NCBI RefSeq assembly: GCF_001907975.1
Contig: NZ_CP017834.1
Location: 186,001-250,000, forward strand
Source of the DNA: Silvanigrella aquatica
Lineage (GTDB): Bacteria; Bdellovibrionota_B; Oligoflexia; Silvanigrellales; Silvanigrellaceae
Length of the DNA stretch: 64,000 nt
Direction of reading: 5' to 3'
Below the pieces are notes generated by a model that did no database searches, was not told the DNA's origin, and saw only the letters and a list, made by a program, of their open reading frames with translations. Position 1 is the first letter of the stretch. Every line of letters starts with the position of its first letter. Positions 27,540-36,154 of the stretch are shown here, piece after piece. A program made the position numbers and the translations under genes.

Positions 27540-28202
27540 ATGATCAATTTTAACGACGATGACAAAAGAGTTTATCTTTTAAAAACTCTTTCCCTCTACA
27601 AAGAAAAAATATTAGATGGACTTTTTAACGATAGCCTATTTATGCATGAGCAACAGTTATCTACATATTATGAAATGACAAGTTTTATTCAGGAAAACTC
27701 GAATTGCTTTTTTAGAGAATGTGTCCCTGGTCATATTACGGGCTCGGCATATATTATAAATGCAAGTTTTACAAAAATGTTGTTTACCTATCATGCGAAA
27801 TTAAAAAAATGGTTACAATTAGGCGGACATTGTGATGGCGAGTATTTGGTTCACAATACCGCTCTTAGAGAGGCTCATGAAGAGTCAGGTTTAAAACAAT
27901 TAAATTTAATCAACATTTTAAATTTTCCTGAAATTTATCATGTTAATGAACTAACTGAAAATAAATTATCAGCTCTTCCCATTGATATTGATATTCATAT
28001 TATTCCGGAAAGAAAAAATGATCCCAAGCATAAGCACTATGATGTGAGTTATCTTATTCTTGCAAATGAAAGTGAAAATATTATTATTTCTGAGGAGTCA
28101 CTTGATCTCAAATGGATTGATTTTAAAGACATTAAGCTTTATACAAATGAGACAAAAACTTTAAGACAAATTAATAAAATTCAAGCTTTAATTCAAAAAT
28201 AA
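27540..28202 (+). CDS. NUDIX hydrolase
   Basis: The 220-residue protein has a Nudix box around residue 97-120: GGHCDGEY, then ALREAHEESGL. One residue more than the classical spacing lies between the first glycines and REAHEESG. The G-G-H-x-D variant seen here is common in the family. The catalytic glutamates of REAHEES are present. An N-terminal extension of about 70 residues is unassigned. Nudix enzymes cleave nucleoside diphosphates linked to another group; the substrate is unknown. The ATG directly follows the stop of the transporter remnant. The Cof-type phosphatase gene begins 27 bases downstream, a likely operon. Confidence 0.88.
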   Translation: MINFNDDDKRVYLLKTLSLYKEKILDGLFNDSLFMHEQQLSTYYEMTSFIQENSNCFFRECVPGHITGSAYIINASFTKMLFTYHAKLKKWLQLGGHCDGEYLVHNTALREAHEESGLKQLNLINILNFPEIYHVNELTENKLSALPIDIDIHIIPERKNDPKHKHYDVSYLILANESENIIISEESLDLKWIDFKDIKLYTNETKTLRQINKIQALIQK

Positions 28203-28229
28203 AATATATGATGAATAGGAAAATTAAAA

Positions 28230-29048
28230 ATGAAAGCAGTCGCTCTTGATCTTGATGGAACGTTATTAAATTCTAAGCATAAAGTAACCGAAAGAACTAA
28301 AAATATTTTAAATAAACTCCACCATTCGGAAGTTAAAGTTGTATTAGCAAGTGCCCGTCCAATAAAATCTGTATTAAAAATTGCAAATGAAATTGGATTT
28401 ATAAATCAGCCTATGATTGGTGGAAATGGGGGAATTATTGCAAGTAGTGATAATGAAATTCTATATAAAAAATCAATTTCAAAAAAAGATTTTATACAAA
28501 TTAAGGTTTTGGTAAATAATTTTGTGAAAGAAAATAAAACTATCGATTTGACCATGCATATTTATTCAGATTTTAACTGGTTTGTTCCTTTTGATACCTC
28601 CATGGCCAGAGAGGAAGCACGAATTATAGGGTTTAATCCCAATGCTATAGGTGAAGATGCTTTTCAGGCTACAGAAGCTGAAAAAATTATGTTTGTCGCC
28701 AATCCAAATGATTTAAATATTTTTTCTGAGCAATTGAAAAGAACTCTTCCGCATTTAAATTCGGTTTTATCAAAAGCAGATTCTTTGGAAATCAATGCGG
28801 AAGGCGTATCTAAATTTTCAGGTGTGGCTCAGTTTGCATTTTTAAACCATTTCGATGTGAAAGATATTGTTGCCATGGGCGATGGAGATAACGATGCTTT
28901 GATGCTCGAGACATGTGGATTTGGTGTGGCTATGGCAAATGCTTCCTTATTAGCAAAAAAAGCAGCAGATAAATTAACATTATCAAATGATGAAGATGGT
29001 GTTGCTATTTTTTTGGAAAGTTATTTTGCACATTTTCTCAGGGATTAA
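28230..29048 (+). CDS. HAD-superfamily phosphatase, Cof type
   Basis: The 272-residue protein matches the Cof/YidA branch of HAD hydrolases. Motif I is ALDLDGTLLNS with the nucleophile aspartate, motif II is VVLASARPI, and motifs III/IV end in IVAMGDGDNDALMLETCGFGVAMANA. The C2-type cap lies between motifs II and III. Such enzymes dephosphorylate sugar phosphates, pyridoxal phosphate or similar small molecules in the cytoplasm. It follows the NUDIX gene closely, so both may clean up phosphorylated metabolites. A possible site, AGGAAAATTAAAA, precedes the ATG. Confidence 0.88.
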   Translation: MKAVALDLDGTLLNSKHKVTERTKNILNKLHHSEVKVVLASARPIKSVLKIANEIGFINQPMIGGNGGIIASSDNEILYKKSISKKDFIQIKVLVNNFVKENKTIDLTMHIYSDFNWFVPFDTSMAREEARIIGFNPNAIGEDAFQATEAEKIMFVANPNDLNIFSEQLKRTLPHLNSVLSKADSLEINAEGVSKFSGVAQFAFLNHFDVKDIVAMGDGDNDALMLETCGFGVAMANASLLAKKAADKLTLSNDEDGVAIFLESYFAHFLRD

Positions 29049-29145
29049 TTAGTAAATTTTTATTTATTTGTTTTTTTTATGATAAAATTGCTTCCCAATT
29101 TAATTGATATAAAAGGTGTAATTTAATCATAATATCTAAAATATG

Positions 29146-29174
29146 TTGACATTTTAAAAAATAAAAAATATACC
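29146..29174 (+). promoter_or_regulatory. Sigma-70-type promoter
   Basis: TTGACA (29146-29151) and TATACC (29169-29174) are separated by 17 bases, close to consensus. Transcription would start near 29181, about 70 bases before the small secreted peptide gene at 29254. Confidence 0.6.
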
Positions 29175-29253
29175 TACACTGATTGTAAGCCTTCAATTTT
29201 TCTTTGCTAATGCATAACGTCTAAAAAATCATTTAATTAAAAAAGGATTTCCT

Positions 29254-29442
29254 ATGAAACTCAAAATAATTTTAATGATTTTTCTATTGATTGTTCTCTC
29301 TAGCTTTCACAAAAATCTATCAAATCAGGGAATATTAAATGACAAGGAATCTGTTGTACGCATACCTTGTCATATTCATTCCGATGAATCAGAATGTTTT
29401 TCAAAACATGTCAGCAGTGTGGCGCTTAACTCTTCAAAATAA
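29254..29442 (+). CDS. Small secreted peptide, unknown
   Basis: The 62-residue product begins with a clear signal peptide, MKLKIILMIFLLIVLSSFHK. The short mature part of about 42 residues is acidic to neutral and has two cysteines (IPCHIHSDESECFSKH). These could form one disulphide or bind metal together with the three histidines. A strong ribosome site (AAAAAGGAT) and a good promoter at 29146 support expression. I recognise no family. It ends 15 bases from the end of the convergent leuS gene. Confidence 0.6.
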   Translation: MKLKIILMIFLLIVLSSFHKNLSNQGILNDKESVVRIPCHIHSDESECFSKHVSSVALNSSK

Positions 29443-29457
29443 AATAGTTGTAAAACA

Positions 29458-31911
29458 TTATCCGACAACAAAATTTAAAATACGATTAGCAACATAAATG
29501 GTTTTGCGAATTATTTTTCCTTCTATTGTTGCTTTGACGTTGACATTTTCCATTGCCGCTGCAACAGCTTCTTCCTGAGATGCATTCATCGCGATGGAGA
29601 TTTCGCCACGGTGTTTGCCATTGACTTGAACACCAATTTTAACTTCATTATCAATTGTTAATTCGGGATTGTATTTTGGCCATTCTGCTAAAGAAGCAAA
29701 AGGATAATTTTTGTCTTGAGGGGATATTTTTTCTTCTACAACACATTTGTACCAAAGCTCTTCAGCAAGGTGCGGTGCAAAAGGTGAAAGTATTTTAATA
29801 AATTGTGTTAATACTTCTTTGTTTTTACATTGTGATTCTGCAACGGAATTTAAAAATATCATCATTTGTGCAATAGAGGTATTGAAACTTAAATTTTCAA
29901 TGTCTTCTGTTACTTTTTTAATTGTCTTATGCAGAATTTTCAAATCCTGTTGTGTTGCGGGCTCATCATTTAATAAACTTTTGCCGTTGTCCGATAGGAA
30001 AAAACGCTCCACGCGGCTTAAAAAGCGATGAACTCCCGCTAGATTGCTATCATCCCATTCTTTAGTCTGAGTTAATGGTCCCATAAACATTTCGTATACG
30101 CGAAGGGAATCGGCGCCATATTGATGAATAACATCATCGGGGTTAATTCCATTTCCTTTTGACTTCGACATTTTAGCGCCATCTTTGCAGATCATACCTT
30201 GATGCACTAATTTTTGAAAAGGCTCATCTACAGGACAAACGCCTGCATCATATAAAACTTTTGTCCAAAAGCGTGCATATAAAAGATGTCCAACAGCATG
30301 CTCCTGGCCACCAATATAAAGATCCACGGGCATCCAGTATTTTAATTTTTCGTAATCCCCAATGCATTTATTATTAAAGGGGTCAATATAACGAAGAAAA
30401 TACCAGCTGCTTCCTGCACTACCAGGCATGGTATCGGTTTCGACAAATTCCAATTCCCCATTTTTATTTTTCCGTTGTACCCAATTTGTTATGGCAGAAA
30501 GCGGGCTTTTGCCATCGCCAGTGGGTTCATAACTGCTGACTTCAGGCAAGGTTAAAGGTAATTCATTTTCCTCAAAAGCACGGATGACATTGCCTTTAGA
30601 ATCTTTTAATACGGGAATAGGTTCTCCCCAGTATCTTTGACGGCTAAAAATCCAATCACGTAATTTATAAGTGATACTTTTTTCACCAATTTTTTTATTT
30701 TCAAGATATTCGGTTATTTTATCTTTGGCAGCATCAACAAGAAGTCCATTTAAAAATTCCGAATTTATAATTTCACCATCTTCCGTATAGGCTTCTTTTT
30801 CGATATTAAAGTCTTTATTTGGAGAGGCAATCACTTGTTGGATTTTTAACCCAAATTTCTTGGCAAATTCATGGTCACGGGAGTCATGTGCAGGAACGGC
30901 CATAATGGCGCCTGTACCGTAGCCCATTAACACATAATCGCTAATCCAAATTTGAACTTCTTGTCCATTTACAGGATTAATAGCAAAGGCGCCCGTAAAA
31001 ACACCAGATTTTTCTTTATTTAATTCGGTACGATCGAGATCGCTTTTGCGCGACGTGACTTCACGATATTCTGTTACTTTAGAGAGTTGTTCTTGAGTCG
31101 TGATTTTTTCTACTAAAGGATGCTCTGGGGCAAGCACCATATACGTAGCACCAAAAAGAGTGTCGGGACGCGTGGTAAAGACTTCAATTTGTTCTGTTTC
31201 ATAATTTTTAACAGAAAATTTAATTTTAGCCCCTACTGATTTTTTAATCCAATTGCGTTGAATTTCTTTAGTGGATTCAGGCCAGTCAATTTTATTGAGA
31301 TCTTCTAATAAGCGTTCAGCATAGGCTGTGATTTTTAACATCCATTGTTTCATGGCAACGCGGTAAACAGGGTGATTGCCACGTTCGCTTTTCCCATCGA
31401 CAACTTCTTCATTAGCAAGCACTGTCTTTAAAGCGGGGCACCAATTTACGAAAACTTCTGCTTGATAGGCTAGACCTTTTTTATACAAAAGAGAAAAAAT
31501 CCACTGCGTCCAGTGATAATATTTGGGGTGGCAGGTGGCAATTTCTTTATCCCAATCATAGGAAAACCCAAGATTTTGTAGCTGATTTTTGAAATTATTA
31601 ATAGAACGATAAGTTAACTTTGAAGGGTGTTCTCCCGTATCAATGGCGTGCTGTTCTGCGGGAAGGCCAAAGGCATCCCAGCCAATGGGATGCAGAACAT
31701 TATAGCCTTTCATCCGATAGTAGCGCGCTACGATGTCTGTGGCCGTGTAACCCATGGGGTGACCAACGTGGAGACCCGCTGCACTGGGATAGGGAAACAT
31801 GTCAAGCGCATAGAATTTTGGCTTGGAGGCATCTTCTATAGTTTTAAAGATATTTTTGTTTTTCCAATGTTTTTGCCAATTTTGTTCTAATTCTTTGTGT
31901 TGGTACGACAT
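29458..31911 (-). CDS. leuS: Leucyl-tRNA synthetase
   Basis: From the ATG at 31911 (GAGG just upstream; an in-frame ATG 15 bases earlier overlaps that site) the protein has 817 residues, usual for LeuRS. The HIGH motif appears as PYPSAAGLHVGHPMGY, and KMSKS is intact in KDGAKMSKSKGNGINPDD. The editing domain (about residues 220-420) has its threonine-rich region and GYGTGAIMAVPAHDSRD. The C-terminal anticodon and leucine-specific parts are complete. It charges tRNA-Leu in the cytoplasm. No T-box or leader peptide was seen upstream. Confidence 0.97.
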   Translation of the reverse strand: MSYQHKELEQNWQKHWKNKNIFKTIEDASKPKFYALDMFPYPSAAGLHVGHPMGYTATDIVARYYRMKGYNVLHPIGWDAFGLPAEQHAIDTGEHPSKLTYRSINNFKNQLQNLGFSYDWDKEIATCHPKYYHWTQWIFSLLYKKGLAYQAEVFVNWCPALKTVLANEEVVDGKSERGNHPVYRVAMKQWMLKITAYAERLLEDLNKIDWPESTKEIQRNWIKKSVGAKIKFSVKNYETEQIEVFTTRPDTLFGATYMVLAPEHPLVEKITTQEQLSKVTEYREVTSRKSDLDRTELNKEKSGVFTGAFAINPVNGQEVQIWISDYVLMGYGTGAIMAVPAHDSRDHEFAKKFGLKIQQVIASPNKDFNIEKEAYTEDGEIINSEFLNGLLVDAAKDKITEYLENKKIGEKSITYKLRDWIFSRQRYWGEPIPVLKDSKGNVIRAFEENELPLTLPEVSSYEPTGDGKSPLSAITNWVQRKNKNGELEFVETDTMPGSAGSSWYFLRYIDPFNNKCIGDYEKLKYWMPVDLYIGGQEHAVGHLLYARFWTKVLYDAGVCPVDEPFQKLVHQGMICKDGAKMSKSKGNGINPDDVIHQYGADSLRVYEMFMGPLTQTKEWDDSNLAGVHRFLSRVERFFLSDNGKSLLNDEPATQQDLKILHKTIKKVTEDIENLSFNTSIAQMMIFLNSVAESQCKNKEVLTQFIKILSPFAPHLAEELWYKCVVEEKISPQDKNYPFASLAEWPKYNPELTIDNEVKIGVQVNGKHRGEISIAMNASQEEAVAAAMENVNVKATIEGKIIRKTIYVANRILNFVVG

Positions 31912-32090
31912 GAATTTCCTCGACAATGGGAGTGGTGAATGCCCCGTGTTTTTTAGTATTTAGGAGCTATTAAATCAAAATCTTTTGTAACAAAGAACAT
32001 TCCCTTGTGGAAGAGCCTTTTTCTATATCAATTGTTTTTACCCTGTTTCTGGCAAAAATGAGAATATGACAAAATTTCTTTTGATACTCT

Positions 32091-32110
32091 TTTGTCACAT
32101 CTTTGTCACA
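32091..32110 (+). repeat. Two direct repeats TTTGTCACA upstream of the DUF1003 gene
   Basis: TTTGTCACA occurs at 32091-32099 and 32102-32110, offset by 11 bases (one helical turn). They sit directly in front of a candidate promoter (TTTACA at 32116, TATTGT at 32139, 17-base spacer). This is a plausible activator site; the regulator is unknown. Confidence 0.4.
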
Positions 32111-32115
32111 AAATG

Positions 32116-32144
32116 TTTACAATGTCGTGACGAAATTGTATTGT
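32116..32144 (+). promoter_or_regulatory. Candidate promoter of the DUF1003 gene
   Basis: TTTACA and TATTGT with exactly 17 bases between them lie 50-80 bases before the start at 32197. The -10 matches consensus at four of six positions, so the call is moderate. Confidence 0.4.
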
Positions 32145-32196
32145 CGGAGATGCTTCGGCTTAAATCGTCAACAAAAATGGGGAACTAGAAATTACC

Positions 32197-32745
32197 ATGC
32201 GCATGTCAAAAGAAAAAATCGAGTCCTTTCGTAAGCTTAGAGATAAATCGGGATCGCGCTTTTACGAATTCTCAACTTCATGGTGGGCCATGAGCTTCTT
32301 CATTTGTATTGTAGGAGGGTGTGTGCTTTGGAATGAATTCATTCCTGTAGCCAGTTTGAAGTTTGACCCCTACCCTTTTAATGGATTGAGGACGGTTTTG
32401 GCTTTAATAGGAGCCATTCAGGCTCCTGTTCTCCTACTGTACAGTAGAAAGTCCACCGATTATCGTAAAAAATTACTCGAACAAGACTATGAGTTAGAAA
32501 AAAAGATCTATAAAAAAATTGAATTTATTGAAGCGGAATTAAAAGAAAATCGCCAATTGTATTTGCAAGAACTTAAAAATGTTCAAATATTATCTAAAAA
32601 AATCAGACAAAAGAAAAGAAAATTAAGAGAATTAGAAAAATCTGTCATTGCTAAAAAAGATTACGTTGCTTCTGTAGAATCAAAAACACGAGAAGGTCTA
32701 CAATCGCAAAAATCAGAAAATAATGAGAAAAATATTACAGCTTAA
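32197..32745 (+). CDS. DUF1003-family membrane protein
   Basis: The 182-residue protein has the DUF1003 signature: a first helix around STSWWAMSFFICIVGGCVLW, then the conserved FDPYPFNGLRTVLALIGAIQ followed by APVLLLYSRKSTDYRKK. The C-terminal third is a highly charged coiled coil (residues about 95-165) facing the cytoplasm. The family is widespread and membrane-embedded, and its function is not established. The gene stands alone between leuS and the polysaccharide locus, with its own candidate promoter and a direct repeat upstream. Confidence 0.85.
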   Translation: MRMSKEKIESFRKLRDKSGSRFYEFSTSWWAMSFFICIVGGCVLWNEFIPVASLKFDPYPFNGLRTVLALIGAIQAPVLLLYSRKSTDYRKKLLEQDYELEKKIYKKIEFIEAELKENRQLYLQELKNVQILSKKIRQKKRKLRELEKSVIAKKDYVASVESKTREGLQSQKSENNEKNITA

Positions 32746-32758
32746 TGGAAAATAAGAT

Positions 32759-33757
32759 CTATTTACCCTGAAATATTTCACTAAATTCATAATTTTTTTG
32801 TTTCGATATCCCTGAGCAGGTTGGACTTACCTTTTTTAAGTTACAAGGTTTATCTCTTTCTAATGACCAGAAATGAAGAGCTCCTAAGGACACTAAATTT
32901 TCAAATCCTTTCAGTTTTTTAGCATTATCTAATGTAAAAACTTCGCCTTTAATATCATTTAAACCTATCATAGGAGTGATTTCAATTTGCTTCCAAATGT
33001 CAACTTTATTTTTTCTAGGATAAATTGCGCTTAATAATTTAAAAGTATTATATGCTGAAGATTGAATATATTTAGTCATATTTCCTGTTTCTTCAGGTGA
33101 AAAATTCATAGTCATTAAATTTACGGAAAACTCAATTTTTAGCATTTTGGCTTTTTTTATGATGTCTTTAGTCTTTCTCTCAAGACCTGATATTTTAACA
33201 GGAAATGTAAATGAAATTAAAATTTTTGGAAATTTATTCTGCATTATTACAATTGCTTTAAGAATTTTTTCTATTGCCGCAGGATTATTTAAAATATTTC
33301 CCTCAAGATCAAAATCAAATCCGGTGGGTTTATACAAAGTATAAACCTTAAAATAGGCATTAAATAGATCGTTTTCTGTTATACATTCTAAGGCTAAATT
33401 GAAGCCATCTATACCACCAAATGAAATTTTATATAAAATATTTTCATTTTCTAAAATATTTATCTTATCATTGAATTCTTTCCTATTTATTACGTTATTT
33501 TTGTCTCCATCCCAGGCTGGATTGCAATTATGAGAATCTTGAATAAATGAAAGAATTAATCCCTTTATATTTTTCTCTTTTAAAATGGTAATTAATTGCA
33601 TCCACTTTGCATTGTCTTCATATTCAGAAATTTGAGTATAAGGGCTAAAATGTGGAAAATTAATATTTTGAATGCTTTCTTTATCCATAGCATATAAATT
33701 GAAATATAAATAAAAATTTGTTAGTGAAAAAAGTAATTTTTTATATATCACTTTCAT
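32759..33757 (-). CDS. GH18-like (chitinase-fold) secreted protein
   Basis: I start at the ATG at 33757, which gives a signal peptide ending NLYA; an earlier ATG at 33772 overlaps the regulator gene. The 332-residue product has GH18 hallmarks in order: SFGG (the S-x-G-G strand), GFDFDLEG with D148, D150 and acid/base E152 (the D-x-x-D-x-D-x-E motif), VNLMTMNF, then TPMIGLND and LHFWSLERD. GH18 enzymes cleave beta-1,4-GlcNAc polymers such as chitin, or peptidoglycan. It lies just after a response regulator and opposite a polysaccharide synthase operon, so it may process that polymer, as hydrolase domains do in other exopolysaccharide systems. Confidence 0.8.
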   Translation of the reverse strand: MKVIYKKLLFSLTNFYLYFNLYAMDKESIQNINFPHFSPYTQISEYEDNAKWMQLITILKEKNIKGLILSFIQDSHNCNPAWDGDKNNVINRKEFNDKINILENENILYKISFGGIDGFNLALECITENDLFNAYFKVYTLYKPTGFDFDLEGNILNNPAAIEKILKAIVIMQNKFPKILISFTFPVKISGLERKTKDIIKKAKMLKIEFSVNLMTMNFSPEETGNMTKYIQSSAYNTFKLLSAIYPRKNKVDIWKQIEITPMIGLNDIKGEVFTLDNAKKLKGFENLVSLGALHFWSLERDKPCNLKKVSPTCSGISKQKNYEFSEIFQGK

Positions 33758-33758
33758 T

Positions 33759-34691
33759 TTAAAAGTTTCCAACTAATATTTTTGCCATGGAATTTATATT
33801 TAAAGATATTTTAGGATTTTTATTTGATTTGGTATAGTATGAAATATTTTGAAAATAAGAAGCTAATGAATTACTCACGAGATGAAGAGAAGAATTTGAC
33901 TGACTTATGTCATCTATATTAAAAAGAACCTCTGGACTATCAAAAAATAAATGGTATGAATTTAATTCGAAATTAATCATTTTTTTTATATCATATATTA
34001 CTGAAGAAAACTCTTCTAAATAAGGCAAGCGAGATATAAGTGATGGTTTCATTTGTAAAAAAACCAAGCGACCTAATTCAAAAGTATCATTTGAAATTTC
34101 AATATTTTTGAAAAAAGACCTTCCATCTTGTACTGAAATAACTAATATATTTTTACCTTGGCTGAGGATATTCAAAATATCTTTTTTTATTTCCAAATCT
34201 TTTTCAGAAGAATTAAAGGCTATAAAGATTTCAATATTTCCATTTGAACTTTTTATACGATTATTTAATATATGTAATAAGTTTTTAACATCATTAGATA
34301 CCTGCGTAATATCAATAGGCTTTGGCATATACTTTGTAGCGCCTAATTCATTGGCCCGTCGCCTTGTGTTTTCTTCTTTATCTCCACTTACGCAAATAAT
34401 AGGAATTGATGACAAAATGGGATGATTTCTAAAAAATGTTAATATTTCAAATCCGTCAACATTAGGCATATTTAAATCAAGTAAAATTAAATTTGGATTT
34501 TCTTTTTCTGCTAAAACCATGGCATTTGTGCCTGAAAGCTCGCTAATCACTTCAAAATGCCTTGAAAGAGCTTTTGAAATAATTTTTTGAGACACTTCAT
34601 CATCATCAATGTATAGAATTTTCTTTTTAACAGGGGGAGCTGTTTCTTCAAATTTTTTTTCTGAATTTATGTTCTTGTTTTCTTCTGTCAT
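33759..34691 (-). CDS. Response regulator with an unassigned C-terminal domain
   Basis: Of 310 residues, about 22-140 form a receiver domain: KILYIDDDEVSQK, phosphoacceptor D72 in LILLDLNMPNVDGF, S102 in CVSGDKEE and K124 in YMPKPID. Residues 150-310 match no output domain I know: no HTH, GGDEF, EAL or HD motif is visible. It may be a degenerate enzyme or a protein-interaction domain (it contains NILSQGKNILVISVQDG and ends FQNISYYTKSNKNPKISLN). It is the first gene of a pair with the GH18-like gene and is divergent from the GT2 synthase. An HPt protein encoded at the other end of the locus is a likely phospho-partner. Confidence 0.85.
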   Translation of the reverse strand: MTEENKNINSEKKFEETAPPVKKKILYIDDDEVSQKIISKALSRHFEVISELSGTNAMVLAEKENPNLILLDLNMPNVDGFEILTFFRNHPILSSIPIICVSGDKEENTRRRANELGATKYMPKPIDITQVSNDVKNLLHILNNRIKSSNGNIEIFIAFNSSEKDLEIKKDILNILSQGKNILVISVQDGRSFFKNIEISNDTFELGRLVFLQMKPSLISRLPYLEEFSSVIYDIKKMINFELNSYHLFFDSPEVLFNIDDISQSNSSLHLVSNSLASYFQNISYYTKSNKNPKISLNINSMAKILVGNF

Positions 34692-34840
34692 GTCAGTTTC
34701 CTTAGGTTTAATTATAATTTAGATTTTAATAAATTTCTTTTTAGTCAAATTCTTGTCATGAGCAAAATATATCTATTATTCAATTTTTTAAGATCCCGAT
34801 AACTCATTGATAAAATTTATTTTTTAATAAAAAGGATTTT

Positions 34841-36148
34841 ATGTCTAAAATTAAATTAAAAGATAACGAAGTTTTATATTTAATAGTCGTTGTTCTTTTT
34901 ATTTGTTCCTTTTCCATTTTTATCTTCTTCAAAAATTTTGATTTTAATGACTTGGTAGGAATTGAACTTTGGTTTTTCAATGGCATGAAATTTTATATGC
35001 TTTTTTTATTCTCAAGGCTTGTTCTGCATTTAATGCTAAGTTTTGCAAATAAATTTTTCTATAAAACCCCAGAAAAAATTAAATATTTTCCTTTAGTCAC
35101 AGTTATTATCCCATGTTTTAATGAAGAAAAAGTAATTAATAATGCGGCTAAATCCGTTTTAGGAATGAGCTATCCTAATATTGAAATATTAATTGTCGAT
35201 GATGGGTCAAGCGATACAACAATTGATGTCATAGCTCTTTTAGAAAGAAAAGGAAAAATTAGAGCCATTCATCAAGAAAATGCAGGTAAAGCCAGTGCAT
35301 TAAACCGGGCTATTATTGAGTCCCATGGGGATTTTGTTTTGTGTATGGATGCGGACAGTGTCTTAAATTCTGATGCCATTGAAACAGGAATGAAATATTT
35401 TGAAGTTGATCCTGCTATTGCGGCCGTAGCTGGTAGTGTTGAAATTGGAAATGTAAACAATGCCATTACCTCTTTTCAAAGGCTTGAATACGTTTCGGGT
35501 TTGAATTTATTTAAAAGCGCTCAGTCTTTTTTAAATATGGTCATTGTTGTTCCGGGACCTATTGGCTTATTTAGAAAGTCATTTCTTCAAGAAGTCGGTG
35601 GTTATCGTTCAAATACATTCGCTGAAGATTGTGAACTTACGGTTCGTCTACTGATGGCAGGACTTAAAATTATTTATGATCCTGGCATGGTTGCTGTAAC
35701 AGAAGCACCTGAAGATTTTAATTCTCTTATTTCACAACGGTATCGTTGGACACGTGGTATTATTCAAGCCATTCGAGAAAATATTATTTGGTTAATCAAG
35801 CCGCATAAGAGCTTTAAAAATTTTACAATTATATTTTATATGATTATTGAATCTGTCTTTATTCCTAGCGCAAATTTCTTATTTGGTATGTTTGCGATTG
35901 TTCATACCCTTATTTACCACACAAATTCATTTATAGGATATTTCTTTTATCAACTCGTTATTCTTGATATGACGGTTACTTTATTTTGTGTTGTTACCGA
36001 AAAAAGGTCGTTTTCGTTAATATTATATTCTGCCATTAATCGTATTACATATGGATTTTCAATGGAAGTTGTTAAATTTTTCTCAATTTTAGACGAGCTT
36101 TTAAGTTTGCCAATGACATGGGCTAAATTGGATAGAAAGGGTATGTAA
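34841..36148 (+). CDS. Processive GT2 polysaccharide synthase (PgaC/HAS-like)
   Basis: The 435-residue protein has two N-terminal helices, a GT-A catalytic domain and three C-terminal helices, the plan of PgaC, chitin and hyaluronan synthases. The catalytic motifs are all present: VTVIIPCFNEE, the UDP-binding IVDDGSSDTT, the D-x-D-type CMDADS, the base region FAEDCELTVRL and the polymer-exit motif SQRYRWTRG (Q-x-x-R-W). It would polymerise and push out a beta-linked polymer, probably containing N-acetylglucosamine given the deacetylases and GH18-like protein nearby; the sugar is inference. AAAAAGGA precedes the start. The next gene begins 6 bases after the stop. Confidence 0.92.
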   Translation: MSKIKLKDNEVLYLIVVVLFICSFSIFIFFKNFDFNDLVGIELWFFNGMKFYMLFLFSRLVLHLMLSFANKFFYKTPEKIKYFPLVTVIIPCFNEEKVINNAAKSVLGMSYPNIEILIVDDGSSDTTIDVIALLERKGKIRAIHQENAGKASALNRAIIESHGDFVLCMDADSVLNSDAIETGMKYFEVDPAIAAVAGSVEIGNVNNAITSFQRLEYVSGLNLFKSAQSFLNMVIVVPGPIGLFRKSFLQEVGGYRSNTFAEDCELTVRLLMAGLKIIYDPGMVAVTEAPEDFNSLISQRYRWTRGIIQAIRENIIWLIKPHKSFKNFTIIFYMIIESVFIPSANFLFGMFAIVHTLIYHTNSFIGYFFYQLVILDMTVTLFCVVTEKRSFSLILYSAINRITYGFSMEVVKFFSILDELLSLPMTWAKLDRKGM

Positions 36149-36154
36149 AAAAGT

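Noticed and set aside
31927-32090. T-box or leader peptide for leuS
   Set aside because: No T-box core, no run of leucine codons and no terminator/antiterminator pair could be found.
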